A stretch of 38,195 bases of DNA from Photobacterium kishitanii (GTDB lineage Bacteria; Pseudomonadota; Gammaproteobacteria; Enterobacterales; Vibrionaceae): positions 1-38,195 of the forward strand of contig NZ_PYON01000030.1 in assembly GCF_003026355.1 (NCBI RefSeq), given 5' to 3'. The notes under the pieces are model-generated. The model made no database searches and had not been told where the DNA came from. It saw nothing but the letters and a program-made list of their open reading frames with translations. The position numbers and the translations under genes were made by a program. Positions 7,286 to 16,076 of the stretch are shown in pieces. Positions within the stretch are counted from its first letter, which is position 1. Every line of letters begins with the position of its first letter.

Positions 7286-8125
7286 TTATGCGTTATGCAT
7301 TAGACGCGGCAATGTCTCTTCTTTACGTAGCGTTAAGATTTCACAGCCATCTTTAGTTACCAGTAATGTGTGTTCCCACTGTGCAGATTTTTTACCATCT
7401 ATAGTGTACACAGTCCAACCATCTTGCTCGTCTGATTCACAGCTAAATTTACCAGCGTTAATCATTGGCTCGATAGTGAAACACATGCCTTCTTTCATTA
7501 CCGTGCGATCACTGTTTTTGTAGTGAACCACTTGTGGCTCTTCATGGAATTCATTACCAATTCCATGACCACAGTAATCTTTCACGATAGAAAAACGACT
7601 GCTACCCGCTTTGATGAATTTCTGAATAGCTGTACCTAAATCGCCAATTTTTGCGCCAGGTTTTACTTTTTTAATTGCCAGATAAAGGCTTTCTTGAGCA
7701 ACGCGACAAAGGCGTTTGTCTTCAAGAGATACTTCACCTACTTCAAACATTTTTGAAGTATCACCGTGGTAACCATCTTTAATCACTGTCACGTCAATAT
7801 TAATGATGTCGCCATCTTTTAATACTGCTGGCTTGTTATATTTACCACGGGCTTCTAATACAACTTCATCTTTAGAGGCAGGAATACCATGGCAAACAAC
7901 GTGGTTAATTGAAGTACACACAGATTTAGGGAAGCCGTGGTAGTTCAACGGTGCAGGAATCGCTTGCTGAACTTGTGTGATGTAGTCATGACAAATTTGG
8001 TCTAGTTCTTCTGTCGTCACACCCGCCTTTACATGCGGTTCGATCATTTCTAATACGTCTGCAGCCAAACGGCCAGCAATACGCATTTTTTCAATTTCTT
8101 CAGCCGTTTTGATCTTAATGCTCAT
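7286..8125 (-). CDS. map: Type I methionine aminopeptidase
   Basis: This enzyme removes the initiator Met from nascent proteins with small second residues. The 279-residue protein has all five metal ligands of the pita-bread fold: D111 (NIDVT), D122 (HGDTS), H187 (GHGIG), E219 (TIEPM) and E251 (WEHTL), plus the substrate-binding H79 (VVCHG). There is no N-terminal zinc-finger or SH3-type extension, so it is class Ia. It is about 15 residues longer than the E. coli enzyme, mostly at the C-terminus. It is divergent from rpsB, the conserved arrangement in gammaproteobacteria, and is separated from glnD by a terminator. Confidence 0.97.
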   Translation of the reverse strand: MSIKIKTAEEIEKMRIAGRLAADVLEMIEPHVKAGVTTEELDQICHDYITQVQQAIPAPLNYHGFPKSVCTSINHVVCHGIPASKDEVVLEARGKYNKPAVLKDGDIINIDVTVIKDGYHGDTSKMFEVGEVSLEDKRLCRVAQESLYLAIKKVKPGAKIGDLGTAIQKFIKAGSSRFSIVKDYCGHGIGNEFHEEPQVVHYKNSDRTVMKEGMCFTIEPMINAGKFSCESDEQDGWTVYTIDGKKSAQWEHTLLVTKDGCEILTLRKEETLPRLMHNA

Positions 8126-8246
8126 AAAATCGTCTCAATCTGTATGTTTCTGTATGGTTCTATATTACCAGTCGCAAGGGGTTAAAGGGAAGATAAGATT
8201 AGTTCTCATATCCAATTTTGACTGGATTTTATTGACTGTTCTATGG

Positions 8247-8260
8247 TATAAAGCGCGCCG
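8247..8260 (+). promoter_or_regulatory. rpsB-tsf promoter: extended -10 with GC-rich discriminator
   Basis: TGG-TATAAA (extended -10; hexamer at 8247-8252) is followed directly by GCGCGCCG. No good -35 stands at 17 bp. This closely resembles the described E. coli rpsB promoter, whose GC-rich discriminator makes it sensitive to ppGpp. Stringent control here is inferred. Confidence 0.75.
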
Positions 8261-8494
8261 TAAACAGTGATTTTGTTTCTATTATAAGTAATAATTTAAT
8301 CATTAGATGGTGAATTAATATATGTAATGGTGCAACTTGATTGGATTACACATACTTTTATTTATTATTCACACATATCGACACATCTGCCGGGGTGCTC
8401 AGTTATCTATTTTAGGTAACGATAGCGATACGCTATCATAGGGTCGGTTTTAAGATGGGATATGTGGACGCCTAACCCCATAGAGGATTATTCA
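8259..8494 (+). promoter_or_regulatory. rpsB 5' leader (probable S2 autoregulation element)
   Basis: The map-rpsB gap is 369 bp. After the promoter about 235 nt remain untranslated before rpsB. The 3' part has a perfect hairpin GATAGCG-ATA-CGCTATC (8421-8437). A GGGGT in GCCGGGGTGC (8392-8396) could pair with ACCCC just before the ribosome site (8475-8479). In E. coli the rpsB leader mediates repression of rpsB-tsf by protein S2. The pairing proposed here is my inference. Promoter-side bases 8126-8246 hold nothing else I can name. Confidence 0.55.
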
Positions 8495-9223
8495 ATGGCA
8501 ACTGTATCAATGCGCGACATGCTTCAGGCTGGTGTACACTTTGGTCACCAAACTCGTTACTGGAACCCAAAAATGAAGCCATTCATTTTCGGCGCTCGTA
8601 ACCGTGTACACATCATCAACCTAGAAAAAACTGTACCAATGTTCAATGCAGCACTAGCTGAAATTGAAAAAATTGCAGCTCGTAAGGGTAAAGTTCTTTT
8701 TGTTGGTACTAAGCGCGCAGCTAGCGAATCAATCAAAGAAGCAGCAATCAGCTGTGACCAGTACTACGTAAACAACCGTTGGTTGGGTGGTATGTTGACT
8801 AACTGGAAAACTGTTCGTCAATCAATCAAGCGTCTTAAAGAACTTGAAGCTCAATCTATTGATGGTACTTTCGAAAAGCTAACCAAGAAAGAAGCGCTAA
8901 TGCGTACTCGTGAAATGGAAAAGCTTGAGAAATCACTAGGTGGTATTAAGAACATGGGCGGCCTACCAGACGCAATGTTCGTAATCGGCGCTGATTGTGA
9001 GCACATCGCAATCAAAGAAGCTAACAACCTAGGTATCCCAGTATTTGCTGTTGTTGATACTAACTCTGATCCAGACGGCGTTGACTTCGTTATCCCTGGT
9101 AACGATGACGCAATCCGCGCGATTCAGCTTTACACTGGTGCTGTAGCTCAAACTGTTAAAGAAGCTCGTAACCAAGATATCGCTGTTCAAGCAGAAGAAG
9201 ACGGTTTCGTAGCTGAAGCTTAA
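8495..9223 (+). CDS. rpsB: 30S ribosomal protein S2
   Basis: S2 binds late to the 30S subunit near S1 and is needed for S1 binding. The 242-residue protein begins MATVSMRDMLQAGVHFGHQT and contains the family signatures RYWNPKMKPFIFGARN, NNRWLGGMLTNW and GIPVFAVVDTNSDPDGVD. I chose ATG at 8495, with AGAGGA about 7 nt upstream. An in-frame ATG at 8462 would add 11 residues unknown in the family and lies in the regulatory leader. Codon use is strongly biased, as expected for a highly expressed gene. It is followed by tsf, with a terminator-like hairpin between. Confidence 0.98.
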   Translation: MATVSMRDMLQAGVHFGHQTRYWNPKMKPFIFGARNRVHIINLEKTVPMFNAALAEIEKIAARKGKVLFVGTKRAASESIKEAAISCDQYYVNNRWLGGMLTNWKTVRQSIKRLKELEAQSIDGTFEKLTKKEALMRTREMEKLEKSLGGIKNMGGLPDAMFVIGADCEHIAIKEANNLGIPVFAVVDTNSDPDGVDFVIPGNDDAIRAIQLYTGAVAQTVKEARNQDIAVQAEEDGFVAEA

Positions 9224-9281
9224 TAGCCTGCTGCTTTACATAAGCATCTTAAGTTACCTTGCGTAAACTAAGAATGGTTAC

Positions 9282-9309
9282 CAGGGGCCGATAATGGCCC
9301 CTGATTTTT
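9282..9309 (+). terminator. Terminator-like hairpin between rpsB and tsf
   Basis: CAGGGGCC / GGCCCCTG with a 6-nt loop, followed by ATTTTT. It stands inside the rpsB-tsf operon, so it probably gives partial termination or protects the upstream mRNA. Confidence 0.75.
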
Positions 9310-9340
9310 ACTCAACGAATTCAAATCTGAGGATTATCAC

Positions 9341-10186
9341 ATGGCAACAGTTACAGCTGCCCTAGTTAAAGAACTGCGTGAACGTACTGGCGCAGGTATG
9401 ATGGATTGTAAGAAAGCACTAGTAGAAGCTAACGCTGATATTGAGCTAGCAATCGAAAACATGCGTAAGAGCGGTGCTGCTAAGGCTGCTAAAAAAGCAG
9501 GTAACGTAGCAGCTGAAGGTACTATCATCATCAAAGATGCTGACGGTAAAGCAGCTCTTGTTGAAGTAAACTGCCAGACTGACTTCGTTGCTAAAGACGG
9601 TAGCTTCCTTGCATTCGCTAACATGGTTGCTGATGCAGCACTTGCTAGCCACGCTGCAGTTGAAGAGCTTCAAGCACAATTTGAAGAGCAACGTATTGAG
9701 CTAGTAGCTAAGATTGGTGAGAACATCTCAATCCGTCGCGTAGCATACATTGCTGGTGATAAAGTTTCTGCTTACACTCACGGTACTCGTATCGCAGTAG
9801 TTGTTGCTGGTAACGGCGACGCAGAAACTCTTAAGCACATTGCAATGCACGTTGCAGCATCTAAGCCTGAATACGTTAACCCATCTGACGTACCAGCTGA
9901 CGTAGTTGCTAAAGAGCGTGAAGTTCAAGTTGAAATCGCAATGAACGAAGGCAAGCCTCAAGCTATCGCAGAGAAGATGGTTGAAGGTCGCATGAAGAAG
10001 TTCACTGGCGAAGTTTCTCTAACTGGCCAAGCTTTCATCATGGAACCAAAGAAAACTGTTGGCGATATCTTGAAAGAAACAGGCGCTACAGTAACTAACT
10101 TCGTACGTCTAGAAGTTGGTGAAGGTATCGAGAAAGCTCAAGAAATGAGCTTTGCTGAAGAAGTAGCAGCTGTTCAAAAAGGTTAA
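9341..10186 (+). CDS. tsf: Elongation factor Ts
   Basis: EF-Ts is the guanine-nucleotide exchange factor for EF-Tu. The 281-residue protein has the N-terminal UBA-like domain (RTGAGMMDCKKAL), then the TDFVAKD motif (80-86), whose Asp and Phe pry open EF-Tu, and the core domains ending at GEGIEKAQEMSFAEEV. Length equals the usual 280-283. It follows rpsB by 117 bp with a hairpin between, and a strong terminator follows. Codon use is highly biased, as in rpsB. Confidence 0.98.
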   Translation: MATVTAALVKELRERTGAGMMDCKKALVEANADIELAIENMRKSGAAKAAKKAGNVAAEGTIIIKDADGKAALVEVNCQTDFVAKDGSFLAFANMVADAALASHAAVEELQAQFEEQRIELVAKIGENISIRRVAYIAGDKVSAYTHGTRIAVVVAGNGDAETLKHIAMHVAASKPEYVNPSDVPADVVAKEREVQVEIAMNEGKPQAIAEKMVEGRMKKFTGEVSLTGQAFIMEPKKTVGDILKETGATVTNFVRLEVGEGIEKAQEMSFAEEVAAVQKG

Positions 10187-10206
10187 TCCTTTTTAATCAG
10201 AATATC

Positions 10207-10236
10207 AAAGACCGCAACCGACGTTGCGGTCTTTTT
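10207..10236 (+). terminator. Rho-independent terminator after tsf
   Basis: A perfect 12-bp stem AAAGACCGCAAC / GTTGCGGTCTTT with loop CGAC and trailing T residues; it ends the rpsB-tsf unit. Confidence 0.95.
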
Positions 10237-10277
10237 ACAACTCCATATCTCAAAATCAGCTTGGAAGGTAAAAAAAC

Positions 10278-11006
10278 ATGACCACAAACCCTAAACCAAC
10301 TTATCAACGTATTCTTCTTAAACTAAGTGGTGAAGCACTACAAGGTAAAGAAGGGTTTGGTATTGACGCTCAAGTTCTTGACCGTATGGCACAAGAAGTA
10401 AAAGAACTCGTTGAATTAGGTGTTCAAGTCGGCCTTGTTATTGGTGGCGGTAACCTATTCCGTGGCGCTGGTCTGGCTGAAGCAGGTATGAACCGAGTTG
10501 TGGGCGACCACATGGGTATGCTAGCAACAGTAATGAACGGCTTAGCAATGCGTGATGCGCTGCACCGTGCCTATGTGAACGCGCGAGTAATGTCTGCTAT
10601 TCCTTTAAACGGCGTATGTGACAATTATAACTGGGCTGATGCGATCAGTCAGTTACGTCAAGGCCGTGTTGTTATTTTCTCTGCAGGTACAGGTAATCCG
10701 TTCTTCACAACAGATTCTGCTGCATGTCTTCGTGGTATCGAAATCGAAGCTGATGTAGTATTAAAAGCAACAAAAGTTGAAGGCGTGTTCACGGATGATC
10801 CAGTTAAAAATCCAGATGCAACGCTTTGTGAACAGCTGAGCTACCAAGATGTACTTGAAAAAGAACTTAAGGTAATGGATTTGGCTGCATTTACTCTTGC
10901 TCGTGACCACAACATGCCAATTCGTGTATTTAACATGAATAAGCCTGGTGCATTGCGCCGTGTTGTAATGGGTGAGCAAGAAGGTACGCTGATCACTAAC
11001 GCTTAA
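10278..11006 (+). CDS. pyrH: UMP kinase
   Basis: PyrH phosphorylates UMP to UDP in pyrimidine synthesis and is a hexameric amino-acid-kinase-fold enzyme, activated by GTP and inhibited by UTP in the family. The 242-residue protein shows RILLKLSGEAL (11-21), VIGGGNLFRGA, GMNRVVGDHMGMLATVMNGL (part of the UMP site), FSAGTGNPFFTTDSAA and KATKVEGVFTDDP. It follows the tsf terminator and has its own ribosome site (GGAAGGT). It lies about 70 bp before frr, with a short hairpin between. Confidence 0.97.
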   Translation: MTTNPKPTYQRILLKLSGEALQGKEGFGIDAQVLDRMAQEVKELVELGVQVGLVIGGGNLFRGAGLAEAGMNRVVGDHMGMLATVMNGLAMRDALHRAYVNARVMSAIPLNGVCDNYNWADAISQLRQGRVVIFSAGTGNPFFTTDSAACLRGIEIEADVVLKATKVEGVFTDDPVKNPDATLCEQLSYQDVLEKELKVMDLAAFTLARDHNMPIRVFNMNKPGALRRVVMGEQEGTLITNA

Positions 11007-11028
11007 GCCTTGTAAATTGATTAATGTG

Positions 11029-11045
11029 GCGCTGAAGATCAGCGC
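11029..11045 (+). other. Small hairpin between pyrH and frr
   Basis: GCGCTGA-AGA-TCAGCGC is a perfect 7-bp stem without a T-run. It could stabilise or process the pyrH-frr mRNA; it is not a convincing terminator. Confidence 0.45.
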
Positions 11046-11076
11046 TATGATGACAGCATAATTTAAGGTATTTATC

Positions 11077-11634
11077 GTGATTAACGAAATCAAACAAGAT
11101 GCGCAAACGCGCATGGAAAAAAGTGTTGAAGCACTAAAAAGTCAATTAGTTAAAATTCGTACTGGCCGTGCACATCCAAGCCTACTTGATACTATCTATG
11201 TTGAGTATTACGGCGCAAGCACACCACTTAAGCAAGTTGCTAACGTGGTTGCTGAAGATTCACGTACATTGGCTATTACTGTATTTGACCGTGAGTTGTC
11301 AGCTAAAGTTGAAAAAGCAATTATGATGTCTGATTTGGGTTTAAACCCAATGTCAGCAGGTACGGTAATTCGTGTGCCATTGCCACCGCTAACAGAAGAA
11401 CGTCGTCGCGATCTGGTTAAGATTGTACGCGCTGAAGCAGAGCAAGGCCGTGTTGCTGTACGTAATATTCGTCGTGATGCTAATGCAACAGTTAAAACTT
11501 TATTAAAAGATAAAGATATTTCTGAAGATGATGATCGTCGTGCACAAGATGAGATTCAGAAACTAACAGATGACGCTATCAAAAATATTGAAGCTGTTCT
11601 TGAAGTTAAAGAAAAAGAGCTAATGGAAGTTTAA
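11077..11634 (+). CDS. frr: Ribosome recycling factor
   Basis: RRF, with EF-G, splits post-termination ribosomes. The 185-residue protein has the family length. Its long three-helix bundle is visible as EALKSQLVKIRTGRAHPSLL at the N-terminus and PLPPLTEERRRDLVKIVRAE in the middle, ending in a charged helix LEVKEKELMEV. The start codon is GTG at 11077 (GTGATTAACGAA), with TAAGGT upstream. It follows pyrH, as in E. coli, and is followed by a strong terminator that sets it apart from uppS. Confidence 0.97.
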   Translation: MINEIKQDAQTRMEKSVEALKSQLVKIRTGRAHPSLLDTIYVEYYGASTPLKQVANVVAEDSRTLAITVFDRELSAKVEKAIMMSDLGLNPMSAGTVIRVPLPPLTEERRRDLVKIVRAEAEQGRVAVRNIRRDANATVKTLLKDKDISEDDDRRAQDEIQKLTDDAIKNIEAVLEVKEKELMEV

Positions 11635-11669
11635 GACATTATTGTCTTAATTTAGCTGACAAAGTTAAG

Positions 11670-11700
11670 GCGCTGTGCGGCAGCACGGCGCTTTTTTTTT
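11670..11700 (+). terminator. Rho-independent terminator after frr
   Basis: GCGCTGTGC / GCACGGCGC (one G-T wobble, loop GGCA) followed by nine T residues. The uppS ribosome site GAGGG begins immediately after, so the T-run and the next translation signal are almost fused. Confidence 0.92.
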
Positions 11701-11711
11701 GAGGGATAAAT

Positions 11712-12473
11712 ATGGCACAACCTTCAATAGACGCTGTTCTTTCAGCCGACTATCTTCCACAACACATCGCAGTGATTATGGATGGTAATGGCCGTTGGGC
11801 TAAAGCCAAAGGTAAAGCGCGAGTATTTGGCCATAAAGCAGGCGTAGAAGCGGTACGTAAAACGGTTTCTACGGCAAATCGACTTGGAATTAAAGTCGTT
11901 ACATTGTTTGCTTTTAGTAGTGAAAATTGGCGTCGTCCTGAGGATGAGGTCTCATTGCTAATGGAATTATTCATGACCGTTTTAGGCCGTGAAGTAAAAA
12001 GACTACATAAAAATAATATTCGATTATGCATTATCGGAGACAAAAGTCGCTTCAGTGCTCGATTGCAGAAAAAAATTACTGCAGCAGAGCAGCTAACTGA
12101 AAATAACACTGGGTTAGTGTTAAATGTGGCAGCGAACTATGGTGGTCAATGGGATATTCTTCAAGCAGCTAAGCAAATGATGCAACGTGCAATGGATCAA
12201 CAACTTGATATTGAATCTCTGACTGAACAAGATTTAGAGCAGGGTTTAGTGACTCAAGGTTTACCGAATGTTGATCTGTTAATCCGCACCAGTGGCGAGT
12301 GTCGTATTAGTAACTTTATGCTATGGCAAACGGCTTATGCAGAATTGTATTTCACGGAACAACATTGGCCTGATTTTGATGAAGAAAGTTTGGTGAATGC
12401 TGTAGCATGGTTTGTTAATCGTGAGCGCCGCTTTGGTTGTACTGGCGAGCAGATACAAGCTTTGTTAAAATAA
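11712..12473 (+). CDS. uppS: Undecaprenyl diphosphate synthase (cis-prenyltransferase)
   Basis: UppS adds eight isopentenyl units to farnesyl diphosphate to make the C55 carrier for peptidoglycan and O-antigen. The 253-residue protein has HIAVIMDGNGRWAKAKG (18-34) with the catalytic Asp at 24, FAFSSENWRRP, LLIRTSGECRISNFMLWQ and YAELYFTEQHWPDFDE, the conserved regions of the Z-prenyltransferase family. It starts the group uppS-cdsA-dxr-rseP-bamA. Here dxr follows cdsA, whereas in E. coli dxr precedes uppS. Confidence 0.97.
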   Translation: MAQPSIDAVLSADYLPQHIAVIMDGNGRWAKAKGKARVFGHKAGVEAVRKTVSTANRLGIKVVTLFAFSSENWRRPEDEVSLLMELFMTVLGREVKRLHKNNIRLCIIGDKSRFSARLQKKITAAEQLTENNTGLVLNVAANYGGQWDILQAAKQMMQRAMDQQLDIESLTEQDLEQGLVTQGLPNVDLLIRTSGECRISNFMLWQTAYAELYFTEQHWPDFDEESLVNAVAWFVNRERRFGCTGEQIQALLK

Positions 12474-12576
12474 CAGACATTATTTTCGCCAATGCGCAGT
12501 GTTGTGTGTTGGCGTTATTGTTTAAGTAGCGGTTTTTTCCGATACTAAATATTTTCAATATAAAAGAGGACGTAGT

Positions 12577-13425
12577 TTGCTCAAGCAACGAATTATTACC
12601 GCGTTAATCCTCGCGCCACTTGTCATTGCAGGAATATTTTTTCTGCCGTTGCCTGCTTTTATTATTGCTATGGCTGCGATAACCTTAGTTGGTTTCTGGG
12701 AGTGGACGCAGTTTGTTAATGCATCATCACGTATTAATACGATGATTTTACCGACGATCACGTTGGGGGCAAGCATTGCGCTATTACCGACCGATCCTGC
12801 CTCTCTCTCTCATCCTACTGGAATTTATCGCGCTATATTGCTTATTGGCGGCCTGTGGTGGTTAATCGCATCGGCTTTAGCCATTAGTTATCCTAAAAGT
12901 GCTGATTTTTGGTCAAAGAAACCATTTCTAAAGCAAATTTTTGGCTTGCTCACATTGTTGCCTTTTTTTTGGAGTATTTTAATGCTCCGCGCCGTGAATT
13001 ATGACAATAATCCTTATCATGGGGCTTGCTTAGTTTTACTAGTGTGCTTATTAGTATGGGCTGCCGATACTGGTGCTTATTTCTCTGGCAAGCGTTTTGG
13101 TAAGCATAAGATGGCACCAGCAGTGAGTCCAAATAAAACCATTGAAGGTTTAGTTGGCGGGGCATGTTTAGCTATTTTTGTTACTTGGCTAGGATCGCAT
13201 ATACTGTCAATTGAGTTTTCATCGTTAGGCCAATTATTCTTTATTGCTATTGTCACTGTGATAATTTCTGTCTTAGGCGACTTAGTTGAAAGTATGTTTA
13301 AGCGTGTTTCTGGCATTAAAGATAGTGGTAATATATTACCTGGACATGGTGGTATTCTTGATCGTATTGATAGTTTAACCGCAGCAATTCCCGTATTTGC
13401 ATTGCTCTATCTGTGGCTAATATAA
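12577..13425 (+). CDS. cdsA: Phosphatidate cytidylyltransferase (CDP-diglyceride synthase)
   Basis: CdsA makes CDP-diacylglycerol from phosphatidic acid and CTP in the inner membrane, the branch point for all phospholipids. The 282-residue protein is mostly membrane helices (from about residues 8-30 onward). It carries AADTGAYFSGKRFGKHKMAP, then SPNKTIEGLVGG, and the C-terminal signature GDLVESMF..SGIKDSGNILPGHGG.LDR.DS. The start is TTG at 12577, preceded by AGAGGA, and no later start would keep the first helix intact. It lies about 100 bp after uppS and is followed by a terminator hairpin before dxr. Confidence 0.96.
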   Translation: MLKQRIITALILAPLVIAGIFFLPLPAFIIAMAAITLVGFWEWTQFVNASSRINTMILPTITLGASIALLPTDPASLSHPTGIYRAILLIGGLWWLIASALAISYPKSADFWSKKPFLKQIFGLLTLLPFFWSILMLRAVNYDNNPYHGACLVLLVCLLVWAADTGAYFSGKRFGKHKMAPAVSPNKTIEGLVGGACLAIFVTWLGSHILSIEFSSLGQLFFIAIVTVIISVLGDLVESMFKRVSGIKDSGNILPGHGGILDRIDSLTAAIPVFALLYLWLI

Positions 13426-13446
13426 TTAATAACAGCCATCTTTTCT

Positions 13447-13473
13447 AAAGGCAGCTATTTCGCTGCCTTTTTT
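13447..13473 (+). terminator. Terminator between cdsA and dxr
   Basis: AAAGGCAGC / GCTGCCTTT, 9 bp with a 6-nt loop, and a T-run that continues to 13473. It lies only about 20 bp upstream of the dxr start, so dxr probably depends partly on read-through. Confidence 0.85.
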
Positions 13474-13491
13474 GTAACTGTAAGTGATTTT

Positions 13492-14688
13492 ATGCGTAAG
13501 TTAACGATTCTTGGTGCGACAGGCTCGATTGGTAGTAGCACTTTAGCGGTAATCGCTCAAAACCCAGATTCATTTGAGGTCACCGCACTAGCTGCTGGTT
13601 CTAATGTTGATAAAATGTTTGTGCTATGTCAGCAGTGGCAACCGAAATTTGCCGCGATGGCGTGTGTAACCGCAGCAGCTCAACTTAATGAGTTAGTTCA
13701 GCAAGCGGGTTTAAATATCACGGTGGTTGGCGGTGAGGACGGTATTTGTCACGTTGCAGCACTAGATGAAGTCGATACAGTGATGGCTGCAATCGTTGGT
13801 GCTGCTGGTTTATTACCGACCATGGCGGCGGTGAAACAAGGCAAGCGTATTTTATTAGCCAATAAAGAAGCGCTAGTAATGACTGGCCAAATGTTTATTG
13901 ATGCTTGTGAAAAGTATGGTGCAGAACTATTACCCGTTGATAGTGAGCATAATGCGATTTTTCAGGCGTTACCCGTAGAAATTCAACGTCGTATGGGACG
14001 CTGTGATTTAGCCGCGCATGGAATAAGTAAGGTACTACTAACCGGTTCTGGTGGTCCATTCCGCTACACTGATATTAGTGCTTTAGATGCAGTAACACCA
14101 GCGATGGCGATTGCACATCCAAACTGGTCGATGGGGCCTAAAATATCTGTTGATTCAGCAACGATGATGAATAAAGGTTTGGAATATATTGAAGCACGGT
14201 GGTTATTCAATGCCAGCCGCGATCAAATGCAAGTCATTATTCATCCGCAGTCTGTGATTCATTCGATGGTGCAATATAAAGATGGCTCAGTAATTGCACA
14301 AATGGGCTTACCTGATATGTGTACCCCGATTGCGTGTGCGATGGCTTATCCACAACGAGTTGAGTCTAGTGTGGCGGCGCTGGATTTTAGTAAAGTCGGT
14401 GAATTTACCTTTATGGAACCCGATTTTGAGCGTTACCCATGTCTGAAATTAGCTATTGATGCTTGTTATCAAGGTCAAGCTGCCACCACGACCTTGAATG
14501 CTGCGAATGAAATAGCAGTTGCAGCATTTTTAACTAATCAGATCCGTTTCACTGATATTGCAAAAGTAAATAAGTCGGTGTTAGAAATGGCTGTATTAAC
14601 TGAACCTAATGATATTGATGCCGTAATGGTGCTAGACAAACAAGCTCGTGAGCTTGCACTAGACATTATTGCGAAGGAATTTGCATGA
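13492..14688 (+). CDS. dxr: 1-deoxy-D-xylulose 5-phosphate reductoisomerase
   Basis: Dxr (IspC) converts DXP to MEP with NADPH, the committed step of the non-mevalonate isoprenoid pathway and the target of fosmidomycin. The 398-residue protein has the NADPH loop GATGSIGSS (8-16), LLANKEALVMTG, the metal-binding LLPVDSEHNAIFQAL and a later NKGLEYIEARWLF. The last four bases overlap the start of rseP (ATGA), indicating translational coupling. Its place after cdsA is the vibrio-type order. Substrate flow fits the neighbour uppS, which uses the isoprenoid product. Confidence 0.97.
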   Translation: MRKLTILGATGSIGSSTLAVIAQNPDSFEVTALAAGSNVDKMFVLCQQWQPKFAAMACVTAAAQLNELVQQAGLNITVVGGEDGICHVAALDEVDTVMAAIVGAAGLLPTMAAVKQGKRILLANKEALVMTGQMFIDACEKYGAELLPVDSEHNAIFQALPVEIQRRMGRCDLAAHGISKVLLTGSGGPFRYTDISALDAVTPAMAIAHPNWSMGPKISVDSATMMNKGLEYIEARWLFNASRDQMQVIIHPQSVIHSMVQYKDGSVIAQMGLPDMCTPIACAMAYPQRVESSVAALDFSKVGEFTFMEPDFERYPCLKLAIDACYQGQAATTTLNAANEIAVAAFLTNQIRFTDIAKVNKSVLEMAVLTEPNDIDAVMVLDKQARELALDIIAKEFA

Positions 14689-16040
14689 TTGAATTTATCC
14701 GTAATTTAAGCGCTTTTTTAGTTGCTCTTGGTATTCTGATCGCAGTCCACGAGTTTGGCCATTTTTGGGTTGCTCGTCGTTGTGGTGTATATGTTGAACG
14801 TTTCTCTATTGGTTTTGGTAAATCCCTGTTTAGTCGCGTTGGCAAAGATGGCACTGAATACACATTAGCTATGATACCACTTGGTGGTTACGTTAAAATG
14901 CTTGATGAGCGGGTAGCTGAAGTTCCTCCCGAGAAGCGTCATATGGCGTTTAATAATAAGAAAATATGGCAACGAAGTGCTATTGTTGCCGCAGGGCCGA
15001 TGGCAAACTTTTTGTTTGCTATTTTTGCTTATTGGGTCGTTTATTTAATTGGGGTACCTGCATTAAAGCCTATGATCGGTGAAGTTGCCCCACAATCAAT
15101 TGCGGCAAAAGCGGGAATTATTCCAGGAATGGAACTAAAATCAGTTTCTGGACTCGAAACATCTGATTGGGAATCTGCCAATATGGCGTTGATTTCCCAG
15201 ATTGGTGATAAACAAGTGGTAGTAACGGCACAAGAACCTGACAGTTCTGTTGTCGTTTCACGTACACTTGATTTAACACATTGGTCATTTGATCCTGAAT
15301 CGCAGCGAGTATTGACGACATTGGGGATTACTCCATTTACGCCGCCAATTACGCTAACTGTTTCACAACTTGTTGATAATAGTGCAGCAATTGATGCAGG
15401 ATTTAAATTAAATGATAAGATTGTCGCAGTAGATAATAAATCAGTAACACAGTGGCAGCAATTTGTTGATGCTGTTCGTACGCATCCGGGAACAACGCTA
15501 CAAGTTGAAGTTTTACGTGATGAGGAACCAGTGATGTTATCATTGACCCCTCGTGTAAAAGTAGAAGCTGACGGCAAAGAAGTTGGCTATGTAGGATTGG
15601 CACCAAGTATTGAACCTTGGCCAGCATCGTACAAAGTTAATTTGCAATTTGGTCCAATTGATGCGGCGATAAAAGCGACCGAAAAAACCGGTCAATTAGT
15701 GTCACTAACGTTTGATATGGTCACTAAGCTTGTTACTGGTGATGTTGCAATGAAAAACCTTAGCGGACCGATCTCTATCGCGAAAGGAGCTGGAATGACT
15801 GCCGAGTTTGGCTTGGTATATTTCCTTGGTTTCTTAGCATTGATCAGTGTTAACTTAGGCATTGTAAACTTATTACCTTTACCTGTACTTGATGGCGGAC
15901 ATTTAATGTTCTTTGCTATCGAGGCGGTAACTCGTCGTCCTGTATCTGAACGAATTCAGGATATTGGCTATAGAGTGGGATCAGCCGTTTTGGTTGCGTT
16001 AATGGCGGTTGCGCTATTCAATGATTTTACCCGACTTTAA
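14685..16040 (+). CDS. rseP: Site-2 intramembrane metalloprotease RseP
   Basis: RseP cuts the anti-sigma factor RseA in the inner membrane after DegS, releasing sigma-E. The 451-residue protein has the zinc motif HEFGH (22-26) in the first membrane helix, two tandem PDZ domains (about 115-310; the GIIPG and AGFKLNDKIVAVD segments are typical) and the LPVLDGGHL motif near residue 402, which supplies the third zinc ligand. The ATGA overlap with dxr suggests coupled translation. It stands directly upstream of bamA and skp, whose sigma-E-linked control is known in E. coli. Confidence 0.96.
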   Translation: MIEFIRNLSAFLVALGILIAVHEFGHFWVARRCGVYVERFSIGFGKSLFSRVGKDGTEYTLAMIPLGGYVKMLDERVAEVPPEKRHMAFNNKKIWQRSAIVAAGPMANFLFAIFAYWVVYLIGVPALKPMIGEVAPQSIAAKAGIIPGMELKSVSGLETSDWESANMALISQIGDKQVVVTAQEPDSSVVVSRTLDLTHWSFDPESQRVLTTLGITPFTPPITLTVSQLVDNSAAIDAGFKLNDKIVAVDNKSVTQWQQFVDAVRTHPGTTLQVEVLRDEEPVMLSLTPRVKVEADGKEVGYVGLAPSIEPWPASYKVNLQFGPIDAAIKATEKTGQLVSLTFDMVTKLVTGDVAMKNLSGPISIAKGAGMTAEFGLVYFLGFLALISVNLGIVNLLPLPVLDGGHLMFFAIEAVTRRPVSERIQDIGYRVGSAVLVALMAVALFNDFTRL

Positions 16041-16076
16041 TAAATGCGTATTTAGCAAGGAATAATCAGTACAGTA

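Noticed and set aside
8462..8494. An 11-residue N-terminal extension of ribosomal protein S2
   Set aside because: S2 proteins begin at the ATG at 8495, which has its own ribosome site; the extra codons lie in the regulatory leader.
15041..15577. A 178-codon minus-strand frame antisense to rseP
   Set aside because: Low-complexity Ser/Thr-rich shadow of the PDZ region, with no start signal.
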